From contig CAJNDS010000336.1 in the NCBI GenBank assembly GCA_905221605.1, forward strand, positions 468,501-532,500: DNA of 64,000 nucleotides. The letters are read 5' to 3'. The stretch comes from Symbiodinium natans (Eukaryota > Sar > Dinophyceae > Suessiales > Symbiodiniaceae). Both the position numbers and the translations under genes were made by a program. The notes below the pieces were generated by a model. The model worked only from the letters and a program-made list of their open reading frames with translations. It was not told the DNA's origin and did no database searches. Positions within the stretch are counted from its first letter, which is position 1. Each line of letters begins with the position of its first letter. Shown here one piece after another: positions 28,001 through 37,921 of the stretch.

Positions 28001-29919
28001 TGGCTGTGATTGTTGTCCTGGTGACGATCATTGTCTACTTGGCAGTGAACCAGAAGAAAGAGAAGAAGGGTGAGAAAGAAGAGAAGCCCAAAGAAGAGAA
28101 GCCTGAAGGTGAAGTCACAAAGAAGAAAGAAGAAGAAGATAAAGAGAAGAGCTCGCAAGGTGTCCTCGAAGACGACGAGACCGTGAAGAAGAAGTTCGAC
28201 GAGCTGATCGCGAAGATGGAGAAGCAAGAGCGTGCCTTGGAGAAAGAAAAGTTGAAGAGAGAAGAAGCAGAAGAGAAGGCGAAGGAAGCAGAAGAAGATC
28301 GTGACCAAGCATTTGTTATGAAGGCGAAGGTGGTTGCGAAGTTCAGTGAAGCTGAAGCAGAGAAGAAAGCTTTGGAGAAAGAGAAGGAAGAGTTAGAGAA
28401 GCAGAAAGAAGCGTACAAGCAAGATGCCAAAGAGGTGAGAGAGCAGTTGAAGAAGGACTACGACATGATCACGAAGCAGAAAGAAGCAGAGGAGAGAAAG
28501 AGAGAAGCAGAAGAGCTAGAAACAGCAGAACAAAGAAGAGAGGAGGAAGACAGGATCAATGCAGAGATCAGGAAAGCCAACGAAGAGAAGATTGAAGCAG
28601 CAGAACGACAAAGGAGGAAAGAGGAGACAGACAAGAAAGCCGAAGCAATGAGACAAAAGGAGCAGGCAAAGAAGGCCCAGGAGGAGGAAGACGCCCAGGA
28701 GAAGGCAGCACAAGAGAGGAAAGCACAAGAGGAAAAGGAAGCACAGGAAAGGAAAGCACAAGAGGAGAAGAAGAAGGCAAAGGAGAAGAAGGCACAAGAG
28801 GAGAAGGAAGCACAAGAAAGGAAGGCCCAAGAGGAGAAGGAAGCACAAGAGAGGAAAGCACAAGAGGAGAAGGAAGCACAAGAGAGGAAAGCACAAGAGG
28901 AGAAGGAAGCACAGGAAAGGAAAGCACAGGAGGAGAAGGAAGCACAGGAGAAGGAAGATGAAAGGAACGAGGCAATCGCGAAGGAGAAGGCGAAGAAGCA
29001 AAGAGCAAAGCTAGAGGCCTATGAGGAAATGAGAAGAAAGGAGCAGGAAGCCCAAGAAGCGACGAAGGAAGAGAAGGAGAAGGCAAAGAAGGAGTTGAAG
29101 GAAGCACAGGAGCGAAAGACCCAGGCGGAAATTCAGGCAGAGAAGGAACGAGAAGGAATGAAGGAGATTGAAGTCGTTGAAGTTGAAGATTCAGGATCTG
29201 AAGATGAAAAGCCCACACTAGGAGCAGAAGGAAAGAAGGATGCAGAAGGCAATGTGTGGCAGATCCACAAAGGAGCATTGTGGGTCAGGATCAAAGGCCA
29301 GTGGTATGATCCAAACTGGTGGACAAAGAAAGGATACAAACCACCGCCTGACTGTGCAGAGTCGAGCGAAGAAGGAAAAGAAGAAGGAGGAGCAGCAGGA
29401 ACAGAAGAAAGAAGAGAGCAAGAAGAAGAGCAGCCCCGAGAACCACCGCAGAGAGGAGAGAAAGGTAGCAAGAACGCAAAGGGCAGATGGAATGTGGTCA
29501 CGTTCACAGATTGTGGTTGGATCTGGGAGTATTGCAAAGACACGAATGAGTATCGAGCAGTTCGGCTCGATCAGAAAGGATCAGCGCAGGTGAAAGGAGC
29601 GCAGATCAAAGGTGCCGAAGACTGGAACCTCGTGACCAAGCACTTCAAGAAGACAGGAAGGTGGGAGAGCCCCACAGAAATAAGAAGAGAGAGAGATGAG
29701 CCTGAGGTGCAGCAAGAAGGAAAGCGAGGAAGAAGAAGTCGAGAGCAAGAAGACTGGCAGCAAGAAAGTTGGCACCAGCAGCAGGACTGGTACGCCGACG
29801 ACAGTTGGAGCCAGAACTACTGGGACGCAGACTACGCCTACTACCACTACGCCCCGAAAGGGAAGTACCAAGGCAAAGGGAAATGGAAGTATGGTGGTGG
29901 TGGCAAGAAAGGCTGGTAA
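25054..29919 (+). CDS. Retrotransposon polyprotein, second part: integrase end, RT, RNase H, membrane/coiled-coil tail
   Basis: 1,621 residues in the same phase as the preceding frame. It opens with the integrase continuation (HSAWLLNRFHRSSATGKTPY). The RT has ARLVAREY, LDIKDAFLQVP (Asp 425) and HVDD (514-517, in place of YVDD). RNase H has SDADWAG (Asp 720), SSGESEY (Glu 761), YTDSSAA (Asp 796) and DLGTKPL. After about residue 860 comes an extension of some 760 residues: a membrane helix (MAVIVVLVTIIVYLAV, about 983-998), a long Lys/Glu coiled coil built of AQERKAQEEKE repeats (about 1000-1370), two aromatic segments (WQIHKGALWVRIKGQWYDP near 1402; WNVVTFTDCGWIWEYC near 1490) and a Tyr/Trp/Gly-rich basic end. 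The tail has no counterpart I know in standard copia elements. It is not recognisably an envelope protein. Confidence 0.88.
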   Translation: MRHSAWLLNRFHRSSATGKTPYEFMTGQPYRGELVPFASTIMVKRLRPKRKGDRLWTFGVFLGKTESGMWLTFQSDGIHASRSARPVGEAYDAKAISSVNVFTWSIKNNTLGSRVLPQKRLVSPQIVLPAVAAGEERKSLEDEVADEAASDPPTSDEEKARRDAEELLQEFELVHDEHDPLADMVSEHEDEGGEVPEEAKMDRESRPDFECVGSPSKIPRTRVELPRFGPGASSSVMRAERMPDNDERSDEEEDCFAGSEAGDFETEDEWSDEEQQEEVQVLPESFFSEEAGPPQLAEEDLEIFDDAAAGKEVSRLTKMGVIEEVPMEQEESKEVVWLTTKLVFDWRFRESENVICENEIPEGQQEVLHEALKPRRCWQRRARLVAREYNNSKREDVFSPATSPSLTKLIPILALANRWSIWSLDIKDAFLQVPQKRPVHCKIPRGKGSQAVHGMEAKCWRLGRVLPGQRDASLLWSEFCAELLQQEGYEKSIANPALFRWIKNGKVVSVCIVHVDDLQVAGKAAVVKPVLEALAKKVKLQVEGPFLTEEDYRNGFSKQSVRFLKRRYSYEDGKLFVRPDTKYVTKLLEKHRLGSRREKATPAAGNVQNTDETKELDENKKNVYRSCVGILLYLAQDRPDIQYAVRNLATGMKAPTQKKQKELEHCALYLKKTAGYAVCYTAGRPGTATLQRNKNLEQDSENENEKSIESGSHLVEVFSDADWAGNKSSRKSVSGGVIFLDGQYAFSYSRTQKTVALSSGESEYYALTGAVAEGIGIREAVEFLSGKAAGMKAYTDSSAARGIVHRQGVGRIKHLATRMLWLQEVTRNGLCSVKAVSTVFNPADLGTKPLNASRMKLLLNILQVHDDREAIGREERMAAESTATVRRLTKVSGSRLGLTLLSAFGFAVESAGQQEGDFVARRYFCMQLVSFVFGPFSTAQEPPQELQEGEQEVLHGHSSNSSMKFSHVFTSMPELEMLMPVCMAVIVVLVTIIVYLAVNQKKEKKGEKEEKPKEEKPEGEVTKKKEEEDKEKSSQGVLEDDETVKKKFDELIAKMEKQERALEKEKLKREEAEEKAKEAEEDRDQAFVMKAKVVAKFSEAEAEKKALEKEKEELEKQKEAYKQDAKEVREQLKKDYDMITKQKEAEERKREAEELETAEQRREEEDRINAEIRKANEEKIEAAERQRRKEETDKKAEAMRQKEQAKKAQEEEDAQEKAAQERKAQEEKEAQERKAQEEKKKAKEKKAQEEKEAQERKAQEEKEAQERKAQEEKEAQERKAQEEKEAQERKAQEEKEAQEKEDERNEAIAKEKAKKQRAKLEAYEEMRRKEQEAQEATKEEKEKAKKELKEAQERKTQAEIQAEKEREGMKEIEVVEVEDSGSEDEKPTLGAEGKKDAEGNVWQIHKGALWVRIKGQWYDPNWWTKKGYKPPPDCAESSEEGKEEGGAAGTEERREQEEEQPREPPQRGEKGSKNAKGRWNVVTFTDCGWIWEYCKDTNEYRAVRLDQKGSAQVKGAQIKGAEDWNLVTKHFKKTGRWESPTEIRRERDEPEVQQEGKRGRRSREQEDWQQESWHQQQDWYADDSWSQNYWDADYAYYHYAPKGKYQGKGKWKYGGGGKKGW

Positions 29920-30503
29920 GAAGAAGAAGCCAGCAAGAAGCATCGAGAAGGGTGACGACTGAACGCAGCGTGAAGCATGTATAGATTTTCTGAAGCTGTG
30001 TACATAGAAGTTCGAGCACCCCGAACATTGCACGAAGTACAAAGTAGGTACAACGAATGTTTTTGAATAAGCAAGGACCCCAATACGCCTTGTGATATTC
30101 ACACGAGTTTCACCAAGAAGAAAGTAGTTTCACGAAGAGTTTCACGAAGCAGGACTAGGAGTGTAAGGTGCAGCCAGGTAGAGGCAAGAACAGTTGAAGA
30201 AAGAAGATGGTTAGGTAAAAGAGAAGACCACACAAGAGCCATAGGCTGGCCACAGGGCTGAGACTCACAAGATGAGGACTCTAAGACAAGCCCGTGTAAC
30301 TAGAAATTCGAGGTTAGGAGTTTATGCATGTTTCAAGAAACAAAGCAGAAAGAACTGGGTAAAAGACCTTGGACTAGAGGAGACGAATGTCCCCAGTTCA
30401 GTACACTTGAAGTCCGAAACAGCTCTTCGTCTTTTGGCACAGCAGTGAGAATCACTGCAGGAAAGAGAACGCCCTAAAGCCTTCGATCTGTTCCGAGGCG
30501 GGG
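29920..30503 (+). other. 3' untranslated part and polypurine tract of element
   Basis: Non-coding sequence between the polyprotein stop and the 3' LTR. It contains short GTTTCACGAAG repeats near 30105-30155. The purine-rich GAGGCGGGG at 30495-30503 abuts the LTR and is the likely plus-strand primer. Confidence 0.6.
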
Positions 30504-30703
30504 TGTTAAGTGTACAGCATGTATCCAGGTACAGTGAATGGGTGCAGTAGGAAAGACACCAAATGCCCTAAGGCATGTTGAGTCTGAGCAGAACGAGTTT
30601 GACACCGGAGGCTTAGGCTCAAGAGTCGAAAGCGAGAAAAGTTGTTTTGCCTTTAGAGCGTGGTAGGAAAAGTGAGCCATGATGTTTACCACGTTTTTCA
30701 ACA
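30504..30703 (+). repeat. 3' LTR
   Basis: 200 bp, no difference seen from the 5' LTR by direct reading; followed by the target duplication AAAGC. Confidence 0.92.
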
Positions 30704-30708
30704 AAAGC

Positions 30709-31090
30709 GGTGCAAGTTTTTGGGCATGTTGGCTGTGTGCTGAACGTGCTGAGAACTCATGCTTGTGGACCCTTTGTTCAATATGCAGCCGTGCAACCGC
30801 ATGATGGCACCATTGTTTTGATGATGTTGGTGTGCGTTGTGCGGCAAAGTGGCCTGAACCTTTAAACCTTGTTTGCTGTTGCCGGGCCGTGCCGGTTGCA
30901 AAGGTTAACCTTGTTTTTTTTTGTGGTTTTTGAGTGCCAAGTGTGCACACAGCTACACGAAATACCACATGGCCAATGTTTGCAGGCAACCCAACTGAAC
31001 GAACCGCTCCCGAAAGATTTTGCATCAAGTTGCAGCGAATACTTACGTAAGGTGATAAAAGTCAAAGGTCGCTAGGCCCCTGAGCATGCC
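30709..31090. other. No recognised gene
   Basis: Right flank of the insertion, continuing the pre-insertion locus. No repeat or motif. Confidence 0.4.
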
Positions 31091-31114
31091 TTGAGTACGA
31101 ACAACCCCATCTCC

Positions 31115-31379
31115 ATGGGCACAGCTTCGCAACTTCCTGCCGCGTCTTTGGCCGGTATGCTTCGCGTCTGGAAGATGTCGGGCGAGGAGCTGGTCGCGTT
31201 GCGTCGGGAGGACTTCTCGGAATCTTATGACGTCGCCGACGAACTGAGGAGACTCTTGCGAAACAGGTATGGCTTCCCAGTATGCACTCAGACGCTGTTG
31301 CTCGACGGTGGCAAGTTGGAGCCGACCTGCCGGCTAAGCTTTCCTTCGGATCTTCAGTTGATTTTGTGTCTTGGGTCAG
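31115..31379 (+). CDS. Exon 1, ubiquitin-like N-terminus of ankyrin protein
   Basis: From the ATG at 31115: LRVWKMSGEELVALRREDFS, then DVADELRRLLRNRYGFPVCT and QTLLLDGGKLEP, then SDLQLILCL. The pattern beta strand, beta strand, helix (ADELRRLLR), QxLLLDGGKL resembles the ubiquitin-like module common at the N-terminus of dinoflagellate ankyrin proteins. A donor with AG|GT context (GGGTCAG|GTGTTGG) ends it at 31379. The ankyrin exon lies 340 bp downstream. A middle exon around 31511-31600 (SAAVGDELVLYAGDQGHPEH) is possible but its phase did not resolve. Confidence 0.65.
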
Positions 31380-31716
31380 GTGTTGGAATCTTTTGGTTTA
31401 AAAGTTTAAAACCCAAGGCAGCCAGAGTTTGCTTTTTGCCAGTGTTTAGGTAATAGTCAAGTACATGGTACTCAAGTCTCAAGGACCCCGCTTCCGGAGG
31501 AGTGTTCAAGGTCGGCCGCTGTTGGTGACGAGCTGGTTTTGTACGCTGGCGATCAAGGGCATCCAGAGCATGTCTTTTTGGCAAGTGTGTCTCTTGTAAC
31601 CGACATCCTAAGCCCTTCAACCCCTACAATACCCTCAACTTGAACCTCCTAAATTAGGGTTTTCCCAGAAAGGACAGAGGTGGACAGATCATTCGTATAG
31701 CTTCTAGCATGCAGAC

Positions 31717-32553
31717 ATGAGCCCACCTCCCCTGAAAGATTCCAGGCAGCTGCAGACCTTGCGCTTGTTGATCGAGGCCCGTGCCGACACGGACTTGAGG
31801 GACAGACACGCTGGCAAAACAGCTTTAATTGCGTCAGCTGCGCAGGGCCACGTTGAGGTCGTGCGCTTCCTTCTGGAGCGCAGGGCCAGTGTGAATGCCT
31901 CCATGTTTTCAGGCCGACGCAACACTGCCCTCGAATGTGCATTTGAACGGGGCCATGCTGATGTCGCCCGCTTGCTATTGGAAGCTGACGCCCGGAGAGG
32001 GAAGGAGTTCGGCCTTGCATGTGGCGAGGGCCATGCTGATCTGGTCAGGATGTTGCTAGAGGCAGGCAGGAGTGTAAATTCAGATGGAGGGCTGATTCGC
32101 GCAACGAATTCCGACCGAGCCAGCGTCGTGAGTTTGCTGTTGGAGGCACGTGCTGATGCGGACGTCACAGACGACCGTGGTAGGACACCACTTATGCATG
32201 GTGCTCACCGTGGTAATGTTGCCATGGTCCGTTTGCTGCTGGAAGCGAGTGCGGATGCATGCGTAGCTGACAACGGCGGGGATACTGCTTTGATTTCCGC
32301 GGCTATGCATGGACACGCGGACATCGTTCGCTTGCTGCTTCAAGCAAGATCTGATATCGAAACGCTTGGACCTTGCGTCGACAGCTGCACCGCCCTCATG
32401 GGCGCATGCGACAATGGTCATCTCGAAACTGCGAGTTTGCTGCTGGAAGCAGGAGCAGACAAAAACAAGCACGATCGCTTAGGTGGTACAGCGCTCACCC
32501 GAGCATCCGAGCGAGGCCAAGTTGACATTGTGGATCTGCTTCAGGACGCGTGA
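31717..32553 (+). CDS. Ankyrin-repeat exon
   Basis: 278 residues to a TGA, with seven or eight ankyrin units of about 33 residues: LLIEARADTDLRDRHAGKTA, ASAAQGHVEVVRFLLERRAS, ALECAFERGHADVARLLLEA, GRTPLMHGAHRGNVAMVRLL, DTALISAAMHGHADIVRLLL, TALMGACDNGHLETASLLLE, TALTRASERGQVDIVDLLQ. The TALxxA and G-H-xxVVxLLL signatures are well kept, so it is probably intact. Ankyrin arrays bind proteins; no target can be inferred. The ATG at 31717 follows TGCAG, so it may be an exon start rather than a true initiator. It probably joins the Ubl-like exon upstream. Confidence 0.85.
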   Translation: MSPPPLKDSRQLQTLRLLIEARADTDLRDRHAGKTALIASAAQGHVEVVRFLLERRASVNASMFSGRRNTALECAFERGHADVARLLLEADARRGKEFGLACGEGHADLVRMLLEAGRSVNSDGGLIRATNSDRASVVSLLLEARADADVTDDRGRTPLMHGAHRGNVAMVRLLLEASADACVADNGGDTALISAAMHGHADIVRLLLQARSDIETLGPCVDSCTALMGACDNGHLETASLLLEAGADKNKHDRLGGTALTRASERGQVDIVDLLQDA

Positions 32554-33734
32554 GGGGTAGCCAAAACAGGTCTTTAGGATTGCGGATTCGCATGACAATG
32601 CAACAAGACAACAAACCTATACTGCACAATTCAATAATATCATGGTGCTGTGACGAATGCTACAACCCGCTTCATGCCAACGTGCATTCAAAGGTGCCTT
32701 ATGCGCACAGTCTGCGTTCCCATGCAGGTAGGTGAGTCTGAAATGATAACTTCTTCATTCTACAGTGTTAGGTTTAGCTGCAAGTGAGGATCTCGGAATC
32801 CTAAACGTGCCATGGGAATCCTAAACCTTAAACCCTGAGCCCTGAACCCTAAACCCTAAACTTTATCGTAGTTGGGTAACATTTTACATTCTTAAGGGTA
32901 CTTAAACCTAATAAGGAATAGAAATTTGGATTTTTAATATTATCCCAACAATGAACTAGTAAACCCTAAACCCTAAACCCTAAACCCTAAACCCTAACCC
33001 CTAAACCCTAAACCCTAAACCCTAAACCCTAAACCCTGAACCCTAAACCTGCTAACGCTTCCCGAGCCTCTCCGTCGAATGCCTCCTTCTAGAATGGCTC
33101 TTCGCAAAGGGCCCCAAATCGAGATGCGAGTTCGAAAGATTGGAGTTGCACCTATCCAGCAGTAGGGGTCACCCAACAGCATAGTAAGATGCCCCCCCCC
33201 AGATCCCATTCTTACCGAAGTGCTGCCGAAGATTTTCCAGCCATGCAGGTAATATCTCAGCTATCTCCTACTGCCATGATACGAGATCTTGAAGCTGATG
33301 TCCTCAAACCTAAAACCTAAACCCTAAACCCAAAACCTTAAGCCCTAAATCCTAAACCTTAAACCGATAAAGCCTAGAAGCCCTGAACCGTGGAAGTTTC
33401 CTTCAAGTTCGCCAGTCGCCCCCTTGCCCTGAACAAAAATGAGCCTTTTGCAGCCCAAAGCCCTCAGAGCTCAGGGTTTAGGGTTGTTTAGAGTTTAGGG
33501 ACGTCAGGGTTTAGGGTTTAGGGGGGTTTAGGGACTCAGGATGCAGGGGTTTCATTTTGGGTAGGGTTTGAGGGTTTAGGGCTTTATGGCTGAAGGGGGT
33601 TGAGGGTTTAGGGGCCCCTGACATATGGGGAGCCCTGATCTTGCCCGACATGCCAAGAAACCTTTCAACCCCACAGTTTCCCAAAAGACCAAGAGCACTC
33701 AAGTCCCAAGCGCTCTGAGCCGGATGTGATTTGC

Positions 33735-33885
33735 ACGTGGCAGTTTCATGATCACAACAGCAAGGCAATCGACACATTGCTCAGAAGTCGTGCCAATGCA
33801 AACACAGCGGATTTCACTGGCGCCACAGCCTTGCGTTGGGCCTTGTTGCCATGGCCAATACGAAGTTGCAGAGTTGCTTGGGCAC
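33735..33885 (+). pseudogene. Ankyrin-repeat remnant
   Basis: The plus frame has SKAIDTLLRSRANANTADF and TGATALRWAL, then a one-base shift into CCHGQYEVAELLGHK. The two pieces match one and a half ankyrin units. It may be a decayed exon of the gene at 31.1-32.6 kb or of a paralogue. Confidence 0.45.
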
Positions 33886-34267
33886 AAAAGGGTTCAAGGG
33901 TTCAAGGGTTCAAGGGTTCAAGGGTTCAAGGGTTCAAGGGTTCGGGGGTTTGATCGTTTAATGGTTTAAGGGCTTGAGTGCTTAAAGATCTTTGTCTTTG
34001 CCGCGGGCGTTGTGCGCCATGAGCTGTGCGGCTCCGCCGGTTGGCGGGGCCAAACACTGCGGCCGCCCTTCTGGGCGAGCGCAGGCTAGGAAAGGGGAGA
34101 TGGCCGTATTTCTCAGGTTTCTAGGGTTTAAGGTTCCGGGATTAGGGTTCAGGGTTTAGGGTTTAGGGTTTAGGGTTTAAGGTTCAGGGTTTAGGGTGCA
34201 GGGTTTCGGGCTTAGTTGGGCTAGTCACGAACTCGTGTTTAGCTTGCCCTTTTCGCAGTTTTCGGAG

Positions 34268-34340
34268 TTCACTCGCTGAGAGTTGGGGCACTGGTGAAGC
34301 TGCCTGCCCTTCTTGCAGAGTTTGCCAGGCCACACCTTAA
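34268..34340 (+). CDS. Possible exon
   Basis: VHSLRVGALVKLPALLAEFA in a plus frame between telomere-type tracts. Weak on its own; included because neighbouring islands also read as coding on this strand. Confidence 0.3.
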
Positions 34341-34609
34341 CTAAACCTCAAGAACACCCAAGCCTTTCAAGCCTTGTAAGCCTTGTAAGCCGATTGAGCT
34401 CTATAAACCTTCTACACTGTTTGAATTCTTGCCTACCCGAAACCCCAGGTCATGCGGGGTCTCGCGCGTTCTGCGTGGAATTTTTGACTAACAGCCCCAA
34501 ACCCAAACCCTTACCCTAAACCCCATCCCTACCCTAAACCCCTAAACCCCTAAACCCCAAACCCAAAACCCAAAACCCTGGCTCCTTGCCGCGGGCCTTC
34601 CCGGGTCAG

Positions 34610-34660
34610 GAGGATCTTATGCTGCTTTGAGCGAGGACCACCTGCGTCACGTTCTGCGGT
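34610..34660 (+). CDS. Possible exon
   Basis: An island after GGGTCAG reads GSYAALSEDHLRHVLRFR. GT follows at 34659. Its phase does not fit the next exon directly, so another exon or a different boundary is needed. Confidence 0.3.
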
Positions 34661-34852
34661 TTCGGTGGGGCCCTAAACCCTCAACCCTAAGCGCAAAGGC
34701 CTAAACCTAAACCCTAAACCCTAAACCCTAAACCCTAAATCCCAAACCCCAAACCCTTTAGTACCAGGTGTGAAAGAGCTGAGCGTGTAGGGTTACATGT
34801 TTAGGGTGTTCTTCAGCAACTGTGTACTTTATTTCTTACTTGTTTGAGTCAG

Positions 34853-34924
34853 GTCGCACGTCTCGTAGATAAGACGGGTGTGAGAATCACCCTGTTTTAC
34901 TACCTCATGAAAAGCGCCGAGTCC
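34853..34924 (+). CDS. Exon (hypothetical protein, penultimate)
   Basis: After AG at 34851-34852 the frame reads VARLVDKTGVRITLFYYLMK, then SAES, and ends at a GT donor (34925). It joins in phase to 34982-35047. No family recognised. Confidence 0.5.
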
Positions 34925-34981
34925 GTGTGACCCTTTGTTTAAGTCTCTTAGTTCAGGATTCCATTCTTCTCACCTCTACAG

Positions 34982-35047
34982 TACGGAGAACTTGCAAGTC
35001 TTGCAGACGTCTTGAGCTCAATTGAAGCCGAAATGGAGGCTGCGTAG
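34982..35047 (+). CDS. Terminal exon (hypothetical protein)
   Basis: After CTCTACAG the frame reads YGELASLADVLSSIEAEMEA, then A and a TAG. In-phase continuation from 34853-34924 with a 57-nt intron. The C-terminus is a short acidic helix. Confidence 0.5.
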   Translation, partial: YGELASLADVLSSIEAEMEAA

Positions 35048-35226
35048 TAGGACCGGATAAACCCAGTCTCAAAACCTAACCCTAAACCCTCAATCCTAAA
35101 CCCTAAACCCTAAACCCTAAACCCTCAACCCTCAAGACAAAATAAATAGAAATTGTATGTGATATCATTCGGAATTTCCCAAGCTATTTGTCTAAACTGG
35201 TAACGTGCCGAGTTTAAGTAAATTAT

Positions 35227-35850
35227 GCCAAAACACCTCCCCCGAATACTAAGTTACGAAGCCGGGCCTCCCCCGAATACTAAATTACGAAGTCGGGCCT
35301 CCCCCGAATATTAAATTACGAAGCTTCACCCGAACACTAAATTACGAAGCCGGGCCTCCCCCGAATACTAAATTACGAAGCCGGGCCTCCCCCGAGTACT
35401 AAATTACGAAGCCGGGCCTCCCCCGAATACTAAATTACGAAGCCGGGTCTCCCCCTGAATACTAAATTACGAAGCCGGGCTTCCCCGAATACTTAGATTA
35501 CGAAGCCGGGCCTCCCCCGAGTACTAAATTACGAAGCCGAGCCTCCCCCCAAATACTGAATACTGTACGAAGCCGGGCCTCCCCCGAATACTAAATTACG
35601 AAGCCGGCTTCCCCCGAATACTAAATTACAAAGCCGGGCCTCCCCCGAATACTAAATTACGAAGCCGGGCTTCCCCCGAATATTAAATTACGAAGCCAGG
35701 CCTCCCCCGAATACTAAAAAACAAAGCCGGCCTTCCCCCGAATACTAAATTACGAAGCCGGGCCTCCCCCGAATACTAAATTACGAAGCCGGGCCTCCCC
35801 CGAATACTAAATAGCCGGGCCTCCCTGGAATATTAATTACGCCACCCTCC
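35227..35850. repeat. 31-bp tandem repeat, about 20 units
   Basis: The unit is CGAAGCCGGGCCTCCCCCGA, then ATACTAAATTA, with single-base variants and a few length changes. Not in phase with any long frame. Confidence 0.9.
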
Positions 35851-36049
35851 ACCCACCCACCCCCCCGCACGCCGACCCCGAAAACCTAATATCCAAAACA
35901 CTTTCACTCAAAGCTTTCGCTCAAAACTTTCGCTCAAAACGTTTCGCTCAAAACGTTATTGGGTCCCAAACCCTATACAATTTCTCTAAACCCTAAACCC
36001 TAAACCCTAAACCCTAAACCCTAAACCCTAAACCCTAAACCCTCAATCC

Positions 36050-37550
36050 TAATTACTACCTGCGTCTCCACGTTGCTCCCTGCAAGGGCTACCAGGCTGG
36101 GAGTCGGCAAGATGCCAGGGCTCTCAGCATTCTTCTTACTGGGTCTTAGTAGGAAATGAGGGAACCCTTAAAGGGTATATATAGGGGATTGTATCAAATT
36201 CTGCTGTGCCGGCCCAGTGTTGTGAACAGATCCTGTTGGACCAGTTCGAGAACCAACACGCTTGCCAGGAGATAAACCATCCCCCCATGCGATGTTGTGG
36301 TTTTGCGAGCAGGGTGCGGCGGGCGTCGGGGCGACAGGTGGAAGGAGGTGGTGAAACTGGCGAGGATGTTGATTTCAGAAGAAGATAGAGCGTGCGCGGG
36401 ACCGCAAGTAAAGTGCACGCTTGATATGGCGCTGACAGTGCTGAGATGCCCGCTGGCCAGGACGAGCGTTGGTGCTGTTTGGTAGCAGCGCTGCTGCTGG
36501 GAGCAGCGCGCTACCGTGGGTGGAGCGATAGTCTATGTGCCTCGGTATGAGCTTTTGTGCCAGTCAGGTAGGTGACAAGGGTGCGTTGCAAAGTTGCGGG
36601 GGCACGTGTCACACCGCTGCGCTGGATCGGGGCTGGCAAGACCATGATCCAGCGCTTGCTGAGAAGGGGTGCAATGAGCTGATATCAGTCGCTGGTGTGC
36701 CGGCAGGTCAGCAAGACCGTCGATGCAGTTGCGTTCTGCTTCGCCCCGCGGACGATGCCGATGCGCTGTCATTTATAGAGCGGCTGGCTTTCGGCGGGCA
36801 AGCGCTTCCGCCCTGGTAGTTGACGTGCTCCGTGAAATGTTGTGAGCCCTTAGTTCTTTTTTTTGAGCCAACATTGCCTGCGTGGCTCATGCCTTGGCAG
36901 ACATGGCTGGCGTGCCGCCCGCCGGGCAGAGCCGTTTGCGCAACATGGCAGCAGCCATGCTGGGCGCAGTCGAGGCGGGTCAATTTTTCGTATCTTGGTT
37001 TAGTAAGGGGCGGTTGTTGAACATGTAGAACCCAGTGCAGCCATCTCTTCTGCTATGCCATGCTTCAACTTACGAACGCTGTGCAACGGTGCAGCGCGCT
37101 GTATTCAAGGACGTGTAAGAAGGCATGGACAAGGAGTTTGGCGCCGCCTCAGCTCCTGCTGGCAAGGCCTCGAGGACATGCGCCGGCTGTGCCTGACGAT
37201 CCTTGCGTGAGGCTCAGCAAGGAGCCACAAAGCCTGAGCAGACCAGGTCGCTGTGAGCGCGGTGCGGGACGTTCTTCACGAGGTCCGCGACTTCAGGGGT
37301 AAGCGCTTCATTCAGAACAAGTTCACAGCTAAGTATGAAGCCGACACGCTGAGCTGCTGCAGGTGTTGCGCAGCGTGGAAAAAGAACGACTTCGCTTAGG
37401 GCGGTGTGTTGCAGAACAATGATTCGTCATGTGCATAGAGAAGCTGCTAAGTGAAGCATAAAGGCTTAGTCTATTTTTGTGTGAATTCTAGAACTTCCGG
37501 GATTTTTTTTTATTCAGAATACTTCACCTTCAAAACATCTCGTCTGCGTT
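36050..37550. other. Unassigned stretch, possible decayed gene fragments
   Basis: Short frames on the plus strand look partly protein-like: WKEVVKLARMLISEEDRACA near 36330; DVLHEVRDFRGKRFIQNKFT then AKYEADTLSCCRCCAAWKKN ending in TAG near 37400. Each is cut by stops within 60 codons and I recognise no family. A TATATATA string occurs at about 36175. Confidence 0.3.
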
Positions 37551-37921
37551 GATTTATTGTACCCACAAAGCCAGGCCAGAGTGTTTGGCACCCTTATACT
37601 TTCTGAGCAGTCCTGCTGCTCACTATCAATACATCTCAGCTTTAGCTCAACGCATAGAGCTCCACAGCTTAACACGCAAAGTTCCACAGTTTGTCGGCTC
37701 GTAACTCTTCCGAACCATGCTGTGGATTGCCTGGCTGGCGCAAAAGACGGTCAGGTATGCAAATTCCAAACCCGATTGCGAAAGAAAAGTTCGTGTCGGA
37801 AAAAAAAAACTCTAAACCCTAAACCCTAAACCCCCTAAGCCCCCCAAAGAACCCTAAACCCGAATGAAACCCCCCTAAACCCGAAACCCATGGATGTGGG
37901 CATGTGGGTAATCTCAGGAGG

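Larger units (their letters stand above)
19794..30703 (+). mobile_element. Complete copia-superfamily LTR retrotransposon (10.9 kb)
   Basis: Two 200-bp LTRs that I read as identical begin TGTTAAG and end TTCAACA, flanked by a 5-bp target duplication AAAGC (19789-19793 and 30704-30708). The domain order Gag, protease, integrase, RT, RNase H is that of copia. Two reading frames in the same phase (19969-25050 and 25054-29919) are separated only by one TGA, so a single polyprotein of about 3,300 residues is the likely ancestral product. It is about twice the usual copia length because of long extra N- and C-terminal regions. Matching LTRs imply a recent insertion. The empty site can be read as GATGCAAAAGCGGTGCAAG. 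Confidence 0.92.
33100..34500. repeat. Segmental duplication, copy 1
   Basis: Resembles 38860-39910. Matching blocks: around 33150-33245 with 38865-38960 (TATCCAGCA...CCATTCTT...GATTTTCCAGCCA); 33367-33475 with 39073-39180 (GAGCCTTTTGCAGCCCAAAG); 34010-34100 with 39448-39535 (GCGGCCGCCNTTCTGGGCGA); 34445-34490 with 39865-39900. Diverged by substitutions and by different repeat lengths. Confidence 0.7.

Noticed and set aside
28516-29278. Leucine/proline-rich minus-strand proteins
   Set aside because: They are antisense shadows of the Lys/Glu coiled-coil repeats of the retrotransposon tail.
27640-29919. Envelope glycoprotein of an endogenous retrovirus
   Set aside because: One membrane helix is followed by a cytosolic-type coiled coil; no signal peptide, cysteine-rich ectodomain or fusion peptide is visible.
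35227-35850. CRISPR array
   Set aside because: The 31-bp units are contiguous with no unique spacers, and the context is eukaryotic.
36170-36185. TATATATA as a TATA box
   Set aside because: Dinoflagellate promoters generally lack TATA boxes and no gene starts downstream.
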